Source: Saccopteryx bilineata
Lineage: Eukaryota; Chordata; Mammalia; Chiroptera; Emballonuridae
Length of the DNA: 64,000 nt
Direction of reading: 5' to 3'
NCBI RefSeq assembly: GCF_036850765.1
Contig: NC_089492.1
Location: 106,101,022 to 106,165,021, forward strand
Part shown: in pieces, positions 12,440 through 23,709 of the stretch
Numbering within the stretch: position 1 is the stretch's first letter
Layout: every line of letters begins with the position of its first letter
Translations under genes and position numbers: made by a program
Notes under the pieces: generated by a model
Seen by the model: the letters and a program-made list of their open reading frames with translations, nothing else
Told to the model about the DNA's origin: nothing
Databases searched by the model: none

Positions 12440-14040
12440 AAACTTCATATTTCCCATTTTGTTATGCCTCGATCTATATTATCTTATTTCAGAACTGAAC
12501 TTCTATGTATTTCTTTAAGTATTTTGCTAAATATCAAATTTTCCTCTTTTTTTTTATGCCTTCTTAGACTCTTGCAATAGCCCTTTCTCTGGTCTTCTTG
12601 CTGGGAATGTGCTTTTACAATTTAATCTGCTGGCGGCCATCTCCTTTTCCTTCTTAAATCACTAAACTGCCATTTTTCCTCCAGAGGCACTGGACCATTT
12701 CGCATTCCCACCAGCCACGTAAGTGCCGAGTGCCCATTTCTGAATAAGCTGATCAACACAGTATGCTGAAATTTTGTCAATGGAGTAGGTGAGAAGAGTA
12801 GAAACTATTCACTTGTAATTAATTCATCAGCTGTTTTGTGAGCAATTATTTATTTGATATGTATCATTAATAAGGCCCTGTTTTGGGAGATATGACCTAT
12901 ACTTTTGTCTTTAATGAGGTGGTTATTGAATCCAATAATGTGCTAGCAGCGAGTCCCCCAAAAAGAGATGGTAGTAAAATATGAACTACAAAATGGTATT
13001 TCTGAAAACTAGTTTTATTTTTATTATGAACATTCAAATTTAATAAAACTCTAGGAGATAAGCCCTACAAAACAGAGAATCACTTTCACTATAACAGACT
13101 AATGCTAAATTCAAGGTGAATTTACCTTAAGCAAAAGTCACATATTTACATCCCCAGCCTTTATTTTTTCTTCCTTAGTTTTTCTTTCTTTCTTTCTTAG
13201 TATTCCATGAAATACTAATTTTGATTTTGAGGCAACAACAAAGCAGCACAGCAAACAGATTTCCTTCTGCAGTTCCGAGAGGGTATGTTCACCTAGTGTC
13301 ACGGGACTCTCAAGAACACCATGTGTTGGCATCATTATATTCAGACAGAGTTGTCTGCAGCTGCTGTAAAATCCTCAGCTTGATTTTCATGCAGGATCGC
13401 CCTTTAGGGAGTAAGATAAAAATGCCCAGAGTAGTGAGATGAAGCCATTGTTTATGAAGAAATGCTGCCAATGTGACGCTGCAGCTGCGCATGCTGAACA
13501 CGTGTCTTTCCCCCCCCCCCCCCATGTGCTTTAGCTCTCTTGATTGGTTGTGACCTGCTCAGTCTAGTTAGGAATTCTCCTGTGCACCTTTACAAATAAT
13601 TTTTTAAACTATATTTAACAGACTAAAAAAAATTTTTTTTCATTATACTGGGTAAGCAGAGAAAAGAGAGATCTCAATGATAGTAGCATCTTATATCAAA
13701 TGTACATTTTTATTTCAGAAAATTTTAAAAATGCTAGTAAAAACAACTATCACTTTGATTTTTCCTAACAAAGTGTCTGTATAACTTAATGTGCAGTTTA
13801 CAAACTAAAGTAAAGAGTAGTCGGACCTGCTCTTTAACTTCTAAGTCCCTCTCTTAGGTTCTTTCTCTTCTTAATTTACTCTTATTCTTATTAGTGGACA
13901 ATCTCACTCATTTTCATGTCAATGAGCATGTGTATGCCAAAGGCTTAAATAAGTGTATCCAACCTAAACCTCTCAAATCTTTGTGTATCCAGCTGTCTTG
14001 GATTAAACATCCTTTTGCGAGCTCATCACAATATGTATAA
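12440..14040. other. Intergenic DNA with poly-C tract
   Basis: No gene seen. A 14-base C homopolymer lies at 13510-13523, and a TTTC-type run lies near 13170-13198. A short L1-like phrase (cattcccaccagc) near 12.70 kb hints at a tiny old L1 remnant. The stretch at 13.2-13.5 kb has better-than-average complexity but no supported exon. Confidence 0.45.
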
Positions 14041-14059
14041 AAGTGGGAACATCATCTCC

Positions 14060-14665
14060 TCCAACCTGTGCCCTTTCCCATATTCAGAAGCAGACTCCTG
14101 CTCCAACACTCTCTGTGACCCCTATATCAGTGCATGCTAACACCAGCCACAGACTTCCCCGAGTCAGAAGTCAGACCTACCTTCTCTCTTTCTTCCATCA
14201 TTTCTCTTATCCAATCAATCATCAAGTCCTGTTGAGCCTCTTCTAAATAAATTCTAGGAGCAATCCACTTTTCTCTATCCCAATATAATTATGCTCACCC
14301 AAAACATTCTCATCTCCCTAGTGGATTACTACAATGATCTCATCACAGGTCTCACTGGACCCCTTAATTCCAGTCCCCACACTGCAACAAGAGTGATGTT
14401 TGAAAAATGCAATCTGTTCATACCAGGCTGCTCACTCCCAGATTAGAGTCCTTTCCTTTCTTGTCATTAATCCTAGATAAAGACAAAAGGTTTTACTCTG
14501 TGTTGTAAGCTGCTTCATAGTCCAATACCTGCTCATCTTTCATCCTCACTGTTTACTTCTTACTCTCTTCCCTCCTGCTGTACTCAACGTCCAAAATACC
14601 ACTTCTATTTTGTAACTTCTAGGTTGTCCCAATTACCTGAAACATTCCTATTTGCTTTTGTTTTA
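14060..14665 (+). repeat. L2 (LINE2) relic
   Basis: Classic L2 3'-region order by eye: a 'tggattactacaatgatctc' segment, 'ccagtccccacactgcaac', 'agagtgatgtttgaaaaatgc', then 'ctcactcccagattagagtc'. Diverged, with no surviving reading frame. Confidence 0.75.
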
Positions 14666-14669
14666 GTTC

Positions 14670-15285
14670 TTGGATGTCACATCTCTTGGGACTGAGTTGA
14701 GGGTGCAAAGCAGATGCACTAAGCACATTTTCCATCAGCTCATGCAGGTGACTCGCACTCTGACAGGCTCCAGCTCTCATGAATACCTTCACAAAATACT
14801 AAACTGCTATGGGGCATACCTGACTCAAGAGAGGGGTAAATTATTAACATCTTGGCCATGACTGGCAACTCAAGTTAGAAGAACCATTGGTATGTAAAGG
14901 CCAGATAGCCAGTCTTTACCAGGACTTAGCTGTATGATAGGGACCGTTCATTACAAGTAGAAACATTATTTGCCGGACTCCAAAACTCTAAAAGCCTGCA
15001 TCGTGATTGTCTTATCTGAGTTTTCCAAACATTTCATATAGCGCCTTGATTTTCCATAGACACTGAGTGTTATGGGCCAAGTGGCAGAGTGTCTGACTCT
15101 AGGGTCTGAACAATTTTGTGAGCTCTTTCTTTCTCTGGACCTGATTTTAAGGTGGCAATCTTAAATTATCTGGTAAATTGTTCAGAATGGCACATCCTAA
15201 ATGAGGTGTATATTGCCTTTAATGTGTTCAGTTCTATGTGGCAAATAAAATTAGTGTAATGACAGGGAATAACAGGGATATTATA
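14670..15285. other. Intergenic DNA, no feature recognised
   Basis: Mixed composition. The short open frames show no recognisable protein. Nothing else seen. Confidence 0.5.
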
Positions 15286-15293
15286 GTTTAGAT

Positions 15294-16041
15294 CAGTGGT
15301 AGTCAACCTAGTCCCTACCGCCCACTAGTGGGCATTACAGCTTTCATTGTGGGCGGTAGTGGAGCAACCAAAGTATAAATAAAAAGATAGATTTAACTAT
15401 AGTAAGTTGTTTTATAAAGATTTATTCTGCCCTGGCCGGTTGGCTCAGTGGTAGAGCGTCGACCTGGTGTGCAGAAGTCCCGGGTTCTATTCCTGGCCAG
15501 GGCACACAGGAGAAGCGCCCATCTGCTTCTCCACCCCTCCCCCTCTCCTTCCTCTCTATTTCTTCCCCTCCCACAGCCGAGGCTCCATTGGAGCAAAGAT
15601 GGCCCGGGCACTGGGGATGGCTCCTTGGCCTCTGCCCCAAGTGCTAGAGTGGCTCTTGTCACAACAAAGCGATGCCCCGGAGGGGCAGAGCATCGCCCCC
15701 TGGTGGGCAGAGCATCACCCCCTGGTGGGCGTGCCGGGTGGATCCCGGTCGGGCGCATGCGGGAGTCTATCTGACTGTCTCTCCCTGTTTCCAGCTTCAG
15801 AAAAATACAAAAAAAAAAAAAAAAAAAAAAAGATTTATTCTGCCAAACTTAGCAAAAATCCAACATAAAGTACTTGGTAAGTAATTATTATTATATGTTT
15901 TAACTTGCTGTTACTCTGCTTTATAAATTTTATAAAGTAAAGTTAAATCACCATTACTGTGGAACCAGTGGGCGGTTAGAAAATTTTACTATTAACAGAT
16001 ACAAAAGTGGGCGGTAGGTATAAAAAGGTTCACTACTCCTG
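15294..16041. mobile_element. Non-autonomous hAT transposon containing a VES SINE
   Basis: Ends are cagtggtagtcaacc and, at the right, ggttcactactcctg, forming imperfect inverted repeats. An exact 8-bp target duplication, gtttagat, lies at 15286-15293 and 16042-16049. Sub-terminal GGGCGGTAG motifs recur inside both ends. Without the 398-bp SINE and its duplicated site the element is about 335 bp. No transposase is encoded. Confidence 0.93.
15431..15828 (+). mobile_element. VES-type SINE, young copy
   Basis: Near-consensus head with intact A box (TGGCTCAGTGGTAGAGC) and B-box-like GGGTTCTATTCC, many CpGs and a long pure A tail. Exact 15-bp target duplication aaagatttattctgc at 15416-15430 and 15829-15843. 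It carries two tandem CTCF-like cores in reverse (CCCCCTGGTGG at about 15696-15706 and 15718-15728). Open frames here in three registers are by-products of SINE sequence, not genes. Confidence 0.97.
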
Positions 16042-16661
16042 GTTTAGATAGTGTGGTCAGAGGAGATCTCTCTAAGGAGTTCATCTTTGAGCTAAGAGAG
16101 AAGAGTGAAAAGGGACCAGCCAAGTGAACAGGCAGAAGTGCTTCCACAAAGAGAGAACAGGTGTGAGAAAGAGGGAGTGTGATTGAGCACAGAGAGCAAA
16201 GGGCACATGGTATCCAGGGAGCTGGGAGATGAAGTCAAGAGTCTGATGACTTAGGGCACTGTAGCCGTCAGTATGAATCTGAATTTTATTTTAAAGTCCT
16301 AGCAGCAAGGTCTGAAATAGTGGAGAAAGGCAAGGACACATAGTTACTCTAGAACAGGGGTCAGGAACCAATGGCTTGCGAGCCAGATATGGCTCTTTTG
16401 ATGACTGCATCTGGCTTGCAGACAAATCTTTAATAATAATAAAAAAATAACATTAAATATATAAAACATTCTCATGTATTACAATCCATTGATTTCCTAC
16501 CACTCATGTTCATGGTTGCTGGATCCAATCACAGCTGTCCTTCAGAACAACACCAAATTTTTATTGGATAATGCGTAATGTACAGGGTCATTGTGAGGTC
16601 AGGAAGTAAACTTCCCTCTTTTTAATCAATTAGTCAGCTAGCTAATTGCAGAAACCCTTTT

Positions 16662-16832
16662 TTTTAAAAAAAAAAATCATTTTAGAGGAGAAAGAGAGAG
16701 AGAGAGAAAGGGGGGAGGAGCGGGAAGCATCAACTCCCATATGTGCCTTGACTAGGCAAGCCCAGGGTTTTGAATCGGCGACCTCAGTATTCCAGGTTGA
16801 CGCTTTATCCACTGCCCCACCACAGGTCAGGC
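16662..16832 (-). mobile_element. Rhin-1-type SINE inside the Charlie8-like element
   Basis: Reverse copy with the A/T-rich tail at the left and caccacaggtcagg at the right. Target duplication cagaaaccctttt at 16649-16661 and 16833-16845. It landed in the transposon's 5' untranslated part, just before the transposase start. Confidence 0.93.
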
Positions 16833-18292
16833 CAGAAACCCTTTTGACGACGAAAATGGCTAAAAGAAAAAAAAAGATGAGGAGTATCGTACTTTTCAGC
16901 AGGAATGGACAGAGGAATTTGCCTTTGTGGAGAGAGCAGGTTCTGCAGTATATCTAATATGCAATGATAAAATTGCATCGATGAAATGGTCAAATATAAA
17001 GCGGCACTTTAACACACACCATACACATTTGCATCGAAATATTCAGAGGGGGACAGCAGGAATAAAGCATGTCAAGAGCTACTGTGCAGAGGGCAAGCTA
17101 GTCAGCAGCAACTCCATGTTTGGACCCAAAAGGTGACTGGAATTCGGCTAGCTTTGCTGGTGCTTTAGCAATTGTGAGAAACAGAAAGCCATTCACAGAT
17201 GGGGAGTATGCCAAAACATTCATGCTTGATGTTGCCAATGAACTTTTTGATGACTTTTCCAATAAAGACAAGATAATCAAATGAATAAAAGACATGCCTC
17301 TGTCTGCAAGAACTGTTCACAATCATACCATCATGATGGCAAATCAAATTGAGGCAACACAAGTGAAGGACATAAATGCAGTATGTCCTTTCTTTTCTCT
17401 CACTTTGGATGAGTCAACAGACGTAAGCCATTTATTCCAGTTCAACATGATTGCAAGGTATGCTGTCAGTGACACACTACGTGAGGAAAGTCTTGCTGTT
17501 TTGCCTATGAAAGAGACAATAAGAGGGGAGGATGTTCTTTCACTGAGTTCGCTAAAGAAAATAATCTACCAACGGATAAACTTATTTTGGTGTGTACTGA
17601 TGCTGCTCCGTGCATGGTGGGGAAAAACAGAGGATTCATAGCACTTCTTTGTGAACATGAAAAGAGACCCATCCTAAGTTTTCACTGCATCCTACATCAG
17701 GAGGCGCTTTGTGCTCAGATGTGTGGCGAGCAGCTTGGTGAGGTGATGTCGCTGGTCATTCGGGTGGTCAACTTTATTGTTGCCCGGGCTTTAAATGATT
17801 GCCAGTTTAAAACGCTGCTGGATGAAGTTGGGAATGATTATCCTGGTCTGCTTCTGCACAGCAATGTGCGTTGGTTGTCAAGAGGGAAGGTGCTCAGCTG
17901 TTTCACGGCTTGTCTGAGCGAAATCAGACTTTTCTTGAAATGAAAAACGTCGAGCATCCTGAGTTAGCTAACACTGAGTGGCTCCTGAAGTTCTACTATC
18001 TTGTGGACATGACTGAACATCTGAACCAGCTCAATGTGAAAATGCAAGGTGTTGGAAATAGTCTTATCCCTTTAACAAGCAGTGTTTGCATTTGAAAACA
18101 AGCTGGAACTCTTCATTGCAGACATTGAAACAGGTCGTTTACTACACTTTGAAAAACTGGGAGAGTTTAAAGATGTATGCACAGCAAGTGACCCTTCTCA
18201 ACATCTTGATCTTCAGCAGCTAGCAGGCTTCACATCTAATCTCCTGCAGTCATTCAAAGTATGCTTTGCAGAATTTTGTGAGCGCACTTGTC

Positions 18293-18726
18293 TTTTTTTT
18301 TTTTTTTTTTTTTTTTTGCATTTTTCTGAAGCTAGAAATAGGGAGAGACAGTCAGACAGACTCCCGCATGCGCCCGACCAGGATCCACCCGGCACGCCCA
18401 CCAGGGGCGACGCTCTGTCCACCAGGGGGCGATGCTCTGCCCATCCTGGGCGTCGCCATGTTGCGACCCTCCTGGGTGTCGCCATGTTGCGACCAGAGCC
18501 ACTCTAGTGCCTGGGGCAGAGGCCACAGAGCCATCCCCAGCGCCCGGGCCATCTTTGCTCCAATGGAGCCCTGGCTGCGGGAGGGGAAGAGAGAGACAGA
18601 GAGGAAGGCGCGGCGGAGGAGTGGAGAAGCAAATGGGCGCTTCTCCTATGTGCCCTGGCTGGGAATCGAACCCGGGTCCTCCGCACGCTGGGCCGACGCT
18701 CTACCGCTGAGCCAACCGGCCAGGGC
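18293..18726 (-). mobile_element. VES-type SINE, young copy with internal duplication
   Basis: CpG-rich reverse copy: T-run at 18293-18317, head ending in the reverse of GGCCGGTTGGCTCAG at 18726. It holds two CTCF-like cores (18398-18410 and 18419-18431). It also has an extra tandem duplication of about 25 bases around tcgccatgttgcgacc, near 18450-18500, not present in the other copies. It abuts the L1-tailed piece and probably inserted into that element's T-rich tail. Confidence 0.93.
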
Positions 18727-18728
18727 CT

Positions 18729-19176
18729 CTTTTTTTTTTTTTTAATAAATTTTTATTTTAATGGAGTGACATCAATAAATCAGGATACATACATTCAAAG
18801 GAAACATTTCCAGGTTATTTTGTCATTTAGTTCTGTTGCATACCCATCACCCGAAAAGAGATTGTCCTCCGCCACCCTCCATCCAGTTCTCTCTGTACCC
18901 CTCCCCCTCCCCCACTCCCTCCTTCCCTCCCCCCACCCCCCGTAACTACCACATTCCCGTCCATGCCTCTTAGTCTCGCTTCTATGTCCCACCAATGTAT
19001 GGAATCCTGCAATTCCTGTTTTTTTCTGATTCGCCCATTTCACCCCACACAATGCTACCAAGACTCCACCATTCTGCTGCAAGTGATCCGATGTCATCAT
19101 TTCTCCTAGCTGAATAGTATACCATGGTGTATATGTGCCCCATCTTCTTCATCCAGTCCTCTATTTTTTTTACAGT
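18729..19176 (-). mobile_element. L1-tailed composite, short copy (L1 3' end only)
   Basis: Minus-strand L1 3' UTR and the last codons of ORF2, with the T-rich tail at the left and a purine-rich (in sense) UTR. Its sense-strand 5' end reads ACTGTAAAAAAAATAGAGG, identical in arrangement to the junction in the element at 45.6-47.3 kb, though it inserted elsewhere. It also shares derived substitutions with that copy (CATGGTGTATATGTGCCCC against CATAGTGTATATGTGCCAC in the full-length L1 at 26.6 kb). It sits inside the Charlie8-like transposase. Confidence 0.8.
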
Positions 19177-19931
19177 GTTATTCACCATCCACACAAGTGT
19201 GCAGTGGACAGTGCTGACCTGAGTTACATCCCCAGTGTCTCCATCCGAGATTTTAAGCTACAAGCTGCTGACCTGAAGGCCTCAGACATGTGAGGGAATA
19301 AATTCAAGTCACTGAATGAAGATTTGGAAAGACTTGCATGACAGAAAGCAGAGTTGGTGAGCAAACACAAGTGGGGAGAAATGAAAAAACTTCAACCCGC
19401 GAACCAGCTGATTGTCAAAACTTGGAACGCATTTCCCATCACATACCACTCACTGCAGTGTGTGAATATTGCTGTACTGACAATGTTTGACTCTATGTAT
19501 ACATGTGAGCAGTGTTTCTCACACCTAAAGAACATTAAGACCAACCTACAATCACTTTTAATGGATGGAAGTCTCAATGCCTGCATGAAGGGATAAGACT
19601 ATTTCCAACGCCTTGCATTTTCACAATGAAGCTTAACCTCACCACGTATTAACCAGACTACAAAGCCATCAGCAACACCATGCAGCACCAGAAGTCGCAT
19701 TAAATGGTAAGAAGTACTTTATTCATCATTGGTTAGCAACAGCATAACAATGTTATTAAAAAGAATTCAGAGACTTATTGTACTTTAATAGTGTTGGTTT
19801 TACATAGAATGCACACACTTACTTGTATTTTAGTGTTAAACATATTGTATGGCTTTCACAAAATTACATTTTAAAATATGTGGTGTTCATGGCTCTCTCA
19901 GCCAAAATGGTTCCCGACCTCTGTTCTAGAA

Positions 19932-20158
19932 CTTCAGACTGGAAAGCCTGGACTGAAATCAGAAACATCGTTTTTATGTTCCCTTGAGAAGTTCTACATA
20001 GTTCTTTACGAAGTAGGTGCAAGTTCCATGAATGAAAGGAAATTTTAAAAGCCTAAAGGGTAGACTAAAATAGTTCTATACTTCATGTAATTAACAAAGC
20101 TAAGTGCAGATTTCTCTAGTTTATAGCCAATATGTGTTCTGAGAAGCTTACTATTAAT
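19932..20158. other. Spacer between hAT and next SINE
   Basis: No feature recognised. It holds the left target duplication (starting gagaagctta at 20141) of the SINE that follows. Confidence 0.5.
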
Positions 20159-20512
20159 TATTATTATTATTGTATTTTTCTTAAGTGGGAAGCAGAGAGA
20201 CAGAATCCCGCATGTGCCTGATCAGGATCCATTCAACATGCCCACAAGGGGGCGATGATCTGCCATCTGGGGCATTGCTCCATTGCAACTGGAGCCATTC
20301 TAGTCCCTGAGGTGAAGGCTGTAGAGCCATCCTCAGTGCACAGGCCAACTTGCTACAATGGAGCCATGGCTATGGGAGGGGAAGACAGAGATAGAGAGAA
20401 AGGGGAGGGGGAAGGGTAGAGAAGCAGATGGTCACTTCTTTTGTGTGCCTTGGCCAGGAATTGAACCCAGAACTTCCACATGCCAACCAATCCTCTTCTC
20501 TGGCCAGGGCCA
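20159..20512 (-). mobile_element. VES-type SINE, minus strand
   Basis: Reverse copy. Flanking repeats gagaagcttaNtatta at about 20141 and 20513. The head near the A box is shortened. It keeps a CTCF-like core (CCACAAGGGGGCGA, 20242-20255). Confidence 0.88.
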
Positions 20513-20534
20513 GAGAAGCTTATTATTATTATTT

Positions 20535-21185
20535 TTTTAATTTTCATTCAGGGAGTTGCTTTCAAAATTATCTGGCTAACCTCTTCATGATATAGGTGCA
20601 AAATCTGAAGCCCAGGGGCATGTAGAAGTCAGTAGTGTTTCACAGAGTGATAGAGACCTTGAACCAGCCTCCCGCACGGGGTCTGGAAGGGGGCAGAAGT
20701 GTGAAAGGGAAGGAGGAGGAGCAAGGAAACACTTGAGTGTAGCTCAATGGAGTAGGTGTGTTTTTTGTGTGTTTTGGTTATTATTGTTGCTGTTTTCTCA
20801 CAAAGAGGAAAAAAATTAACCTTTTTTTTTTTTTTTTTGGAAATAGAGAAAATTAAACTTCTCCACATCTGGGTTGGGTTTTAAATCATGTATTGAATAC
20901 ACAGTTATAAATGAAGCGCCTGCGAAGACAGGTAAATAAGGAGGTAATTTTGTGTGGGAATAAAAGGAAATGATTAACGTGGGCCTTTATGGAAGAGAAA
21001 GCTGTCCAGGAGGTGGAGATGGTGGGAATGCCACACAAGGCCCTCTAAGCTGAGGGAAAATAATAAGAAAGGCAGATGCCTGAGGGGACTTAAATGTAGT
21101 TCATGTAAAGCAGAACAAAGCTTTCCACCAGGGATCAAAGACTTAAGCAAAGACAAGTCATTTTACAGGATCCTCCTTATTTCCC
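20535..21185. other. Intergenic DNA, no element recognised
   Basis: Moderate GC. An 18-base T-run at about 20821-20838 is the only simple repeat. No supported gene. Confidence 0.45.
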
Positions 21186-21190
21186 TGCAG

Positions 21191-21421
21191 AACTTGCATG
21201 ACATTTCATTGTCTGACCTCCCCCACCCCAGAGGTGATAGGATGAGCATTTTCCATGGCCTTCCTGCCATGCTTCTTGATGAGCTTGATGCTCCAGGAGG
21301 CGCCCCCGGAAAGTCCATTCATGAGTATCTTGAACAATTGTTATTTCCAATTCTTTGTGGCCCCAGATTTTGGGTCTTTCATCCAAACTTGTTTGGTTTA
21401 TCCCACCTGAGCTTTACATTT
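21191..21421 (+). other. Exon-like open segment with consensus splice borders (hypothetical)
   Basis: Preceded by a pyrimidine-rich tract and CAG (ccttatttccctgcag, ending at 21190) and followed immediately by GTAAGT (21422-21427). The enclosed 231 bases are 77 codons with no stop in the phase starting at 21191. I do not recognise the encoded peptide, which has no clear domain. It could be a real cassette exon, an exonised repeat, or coincidence, and no neighbouring exon was identified. Confidence 0.2.
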
Positions 21422-21427
21422 GTAAGT

Positions 21428-21780
21428 ACACATAAAAGTATTGTCTACCAAAGGTAATAGGCATTATATCCTGATCCAGGAAGCGTCTCTGCTTTGGTCA
21501 AAAGAAGCAGTAAACAATAAAAAGGAAGACAGCAGAACTCAGAAATTAGGTATACCCTGGGGATATTGGTGAATAGAAGCCAGAGTACCCATGTCACATG
21601 CTAAGGAGGGTCAGTGTATCCCAGAGCAGCAAGACTGAGGGCAACAGAAAGGGGGATCCCAGAAATAAAGTAATTGATAGGTTATCTAATGTATTGAGTG
21701 TTAAGGATAATTCTTGCTGCTTGCCAGATATATTAGGATATTCAGGAAATACATTAAGCACATAGAGGTTTAAGCAAAAG
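21428..21780. other. Intergenic DNA
   Basis: No feature recognised between the exon-like segment and the old L1 end. Confidence 0.45.
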
Positions 21781-21784
21781 ATTT

Positions 21785-22265
21785 TATTTTTAAAGAATTT
21801 AAAAATTTTGTATTCAGGGATAATTTATATGTAGTAAAATTTGATATTTTTGTATAGAGATTTGCATGTGTTGGAAATGCATGTAGTCATAGAACCATTA
21901 CCACAAGATCTAAGATAGTTCTATCATCCCCCAAAGCTCTCTGACTATTCTGATAATTATTCCCTCTCCTACTCCCAGCTCCTGGCAACCACTGACTTTG
22001 TTGTTTCCACAGTTCTTTCTGCCTTTTCCCTAATACATAAATGGAGTCATACAACACATAGCTTTTCAAGTCTGGCTTTTTTTTTACTTAGCTTAATGCA
22101 CTATGGTTTATCCACGTTATTATGTATATATGTAGTTCATTCCACTTTTCTCCCCTTTTGTTTCTTTTTATTGCAGAGTAGTATTTCATTTTATTGGTTA
22201 ATCATAGTGTGATTACCATTCACCAGATTAGGAATATTTAATTTCTCTTTATATTACAAGATTAC
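21785..22265 (-). repeat. Old L1 3' end (L1M-like)
   Basis: On the minus strand it shows the conserved L1 3' region in order (plus-strand phrases: ctggcaaccactgac, aaatggagtcatacaac, tttacttagcttaatgc, attgcagagtagtatttc). It is much more diverged than the L1s at 26-57 kb. No coding frame. Confidence 0.7.
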
Positions 22266-22299
22266 AAATAAAGTTTAGTATACAATTAAATTTTTTAAA

Positions 22300-23705
22300 G
22301 CAAAAAATAAAATAAAATAAGAAATAAAATAAAAACATATTCATGATACATTATTTAGTAAACAATATACACATAGTATGGATAATGTAAACTCTATCAC
22401 TACAGCCAAATGTTGTCATTTCTTCAAGATAACAGAGTAGGAAAAGAAGAAATTATTCAAGAGAATTAAATCAACTTCCACCAGAAGTCAGTAGATGGTC
22501 TCTAAAGTTGATAGTGAAGAAATAAAAATAAAAGTGTTAATATTTATGAGTGTGAAGAAAAATACCAGAGAAATAATCTAAATGATTTGAAAATTGTTTC
22601 CTTTGGAGAATTAAGAAGGTTGGATCAGGAAACTGCAATTTTTTTTAAAAAATGTTGCCTTTCTTTTCTTAAAAACCAATAAGTTCCACATAAATATTTT
22701 GCCATGTGCTTTGATAGAAATAAAATAATAATTGGTTCTTGGTTTGTTTCAGTGATCACATTCTGCTTCTTGGACCTACCTATCCCTCTTTACTTTCTCT
22801 CCTAGTCCTTTAGAAGCCTTCTTCCTCTCCAGCAAGAGAGCCAGTGCCCTGCTTCTTCCTCAAAATTATCATCTTATCCTTACCATGATGATAACAGTGA
22901 TGAATTTGCTTACCCCTCCAGGTGTTTTCTTATATGTGTGTGACAAAATAAAAGATATTAATAGAAACCTGATTACTCACTTGACCACATCCATTTAAAA
23001 AGGGACATAGTAAAAACCAGAATTAGCCAGCAAGTTTCTCAGACCTAAAATAATAGTCTCAAATAAAAAGCACAGACCCCATAATCTGACTACCACCAAA
23101 AAGTACAATCATTCTCAGATCAAATCTAGTGTTTTAGGGTATTATTTATAGGATCAAAGTTTTTCTCTTCTACAATAATATAAACCAAAATAATATTTGT
23201 TCTAAATCAGAAAAAAATATTAAATAGCCCATTGAGAGGACATTTAGTAACAAGTTATTTGAAACTGTAGGAAATATGGAATATTAAAAACAAATGGACT
23301 CAAATATGGTATAAAAATAGGAAGAAATTAGACTCCTTAGCAAGATCAGAAGCTTTAGAAAACGGAAGAAAGTCTTAGGTCTGCCACTTAGGTATCTCAC
23401 TTAGCTTCTTTGATTTTCAGATTCTTCATGTAAAATTGTTGCAATAATTCCTAAAGTTCCATAAGATTGTTATGAAAACTAATGAGTACCTTTAATAAGG
23501 ACAAGATGGGATTTACTTATTTTTATATAACCAGTTCCTGAATTACTCCATAGAAAAGTTTGTAATTAATATATTTCCAAAGAGGTTGATAAAGTAAAAA
23601 AATATAAATTGACAGTTGAATGTTAATCAGATAATATTTTTTTAATTATCAGTGCTTGCTATAAAGCTTGCTATAAAACTAGACAATAGACATATTGTCT
23701 AGTTT
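22300..23705. other. A-rich intergenic DNA
   Basis: Contains an AAATA-rich run at 22300-22335. Otherwise no gene or element that I can name. Confidence 0.5.
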
Positions 23706-23709
23706 TTTT

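Larger units (their letters stand above)
16856..19703 (+). pseudogene. Charlie8-like hAT transposase, broken
   Basis: The reading frame starts at ATG 16856. An N-terminal BED-type zinc finger region follows (about 16.90-17.03 kb), where the first cysteine of its CxxC is replaced by tyrosine (AVYLIC) while NIKRHFNTHH is kept. The catalytic RNase-H-like part follows: LDESTDVSH near 17.41 kb, a CTDAAPCMVGKN segment near 17.6 kb, and VRWLSRGKVL near 17.87 kb. The hATC dimerisation part (TYHSLQ..., SHLKNIKTNL) is at 19.44-19.56 kb. Breaks: frameshifts near 16.9 and 17.1 kb, a stop at 17282, frameshifts near 17.55, 17.93 and 18.08 kb, a retroelement block at 18293-19176, a stop near 19.29 kb, and a short insertion at about 19.59-19.63 kb followed by a stop. 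It cannot make transposase. Confidence 0.9.
16355..19923 (+). mobile_element. Charlie8-like hAT transposon, near complete, 3.57 kb
   Basis: Terminal inverted repeats are caggggtcaggaacc and, at the right end, ggttcccgacctctg (13 of 15 matching when reversed). Flanking 8-bp duplications are ctctagaa (16347-16354) and ttctagaa (19924-19931), fitting the nTCTAGAn-type site of Charlie/Ac hATs. Inside is a broken transposase (16856-19703). The element has been hit by a Rhin-type SINE, an L1-tailed composite and a VES SINE; without these it is about 2.5 kb. It belongs to the group whose transposase was co-opted in mammalian GTF2IRD2 (established knowledge); the match is by eye. Confidence 0.92.

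Noticed and set aside
15393..15884. Several open frames of 70-133 codons
   Set aside because: All are translations of the VES SINE. Similar frames recur at 18.3 and 43.4 kb because the same SINE is there.
17294..17943. Host gene of GTF2IRD2 type
   Set aside because: The frame lies within transposon terminal repeats, has stops and shifts, and lacks any GTF2I-repeat part. It is the mobile element itself.
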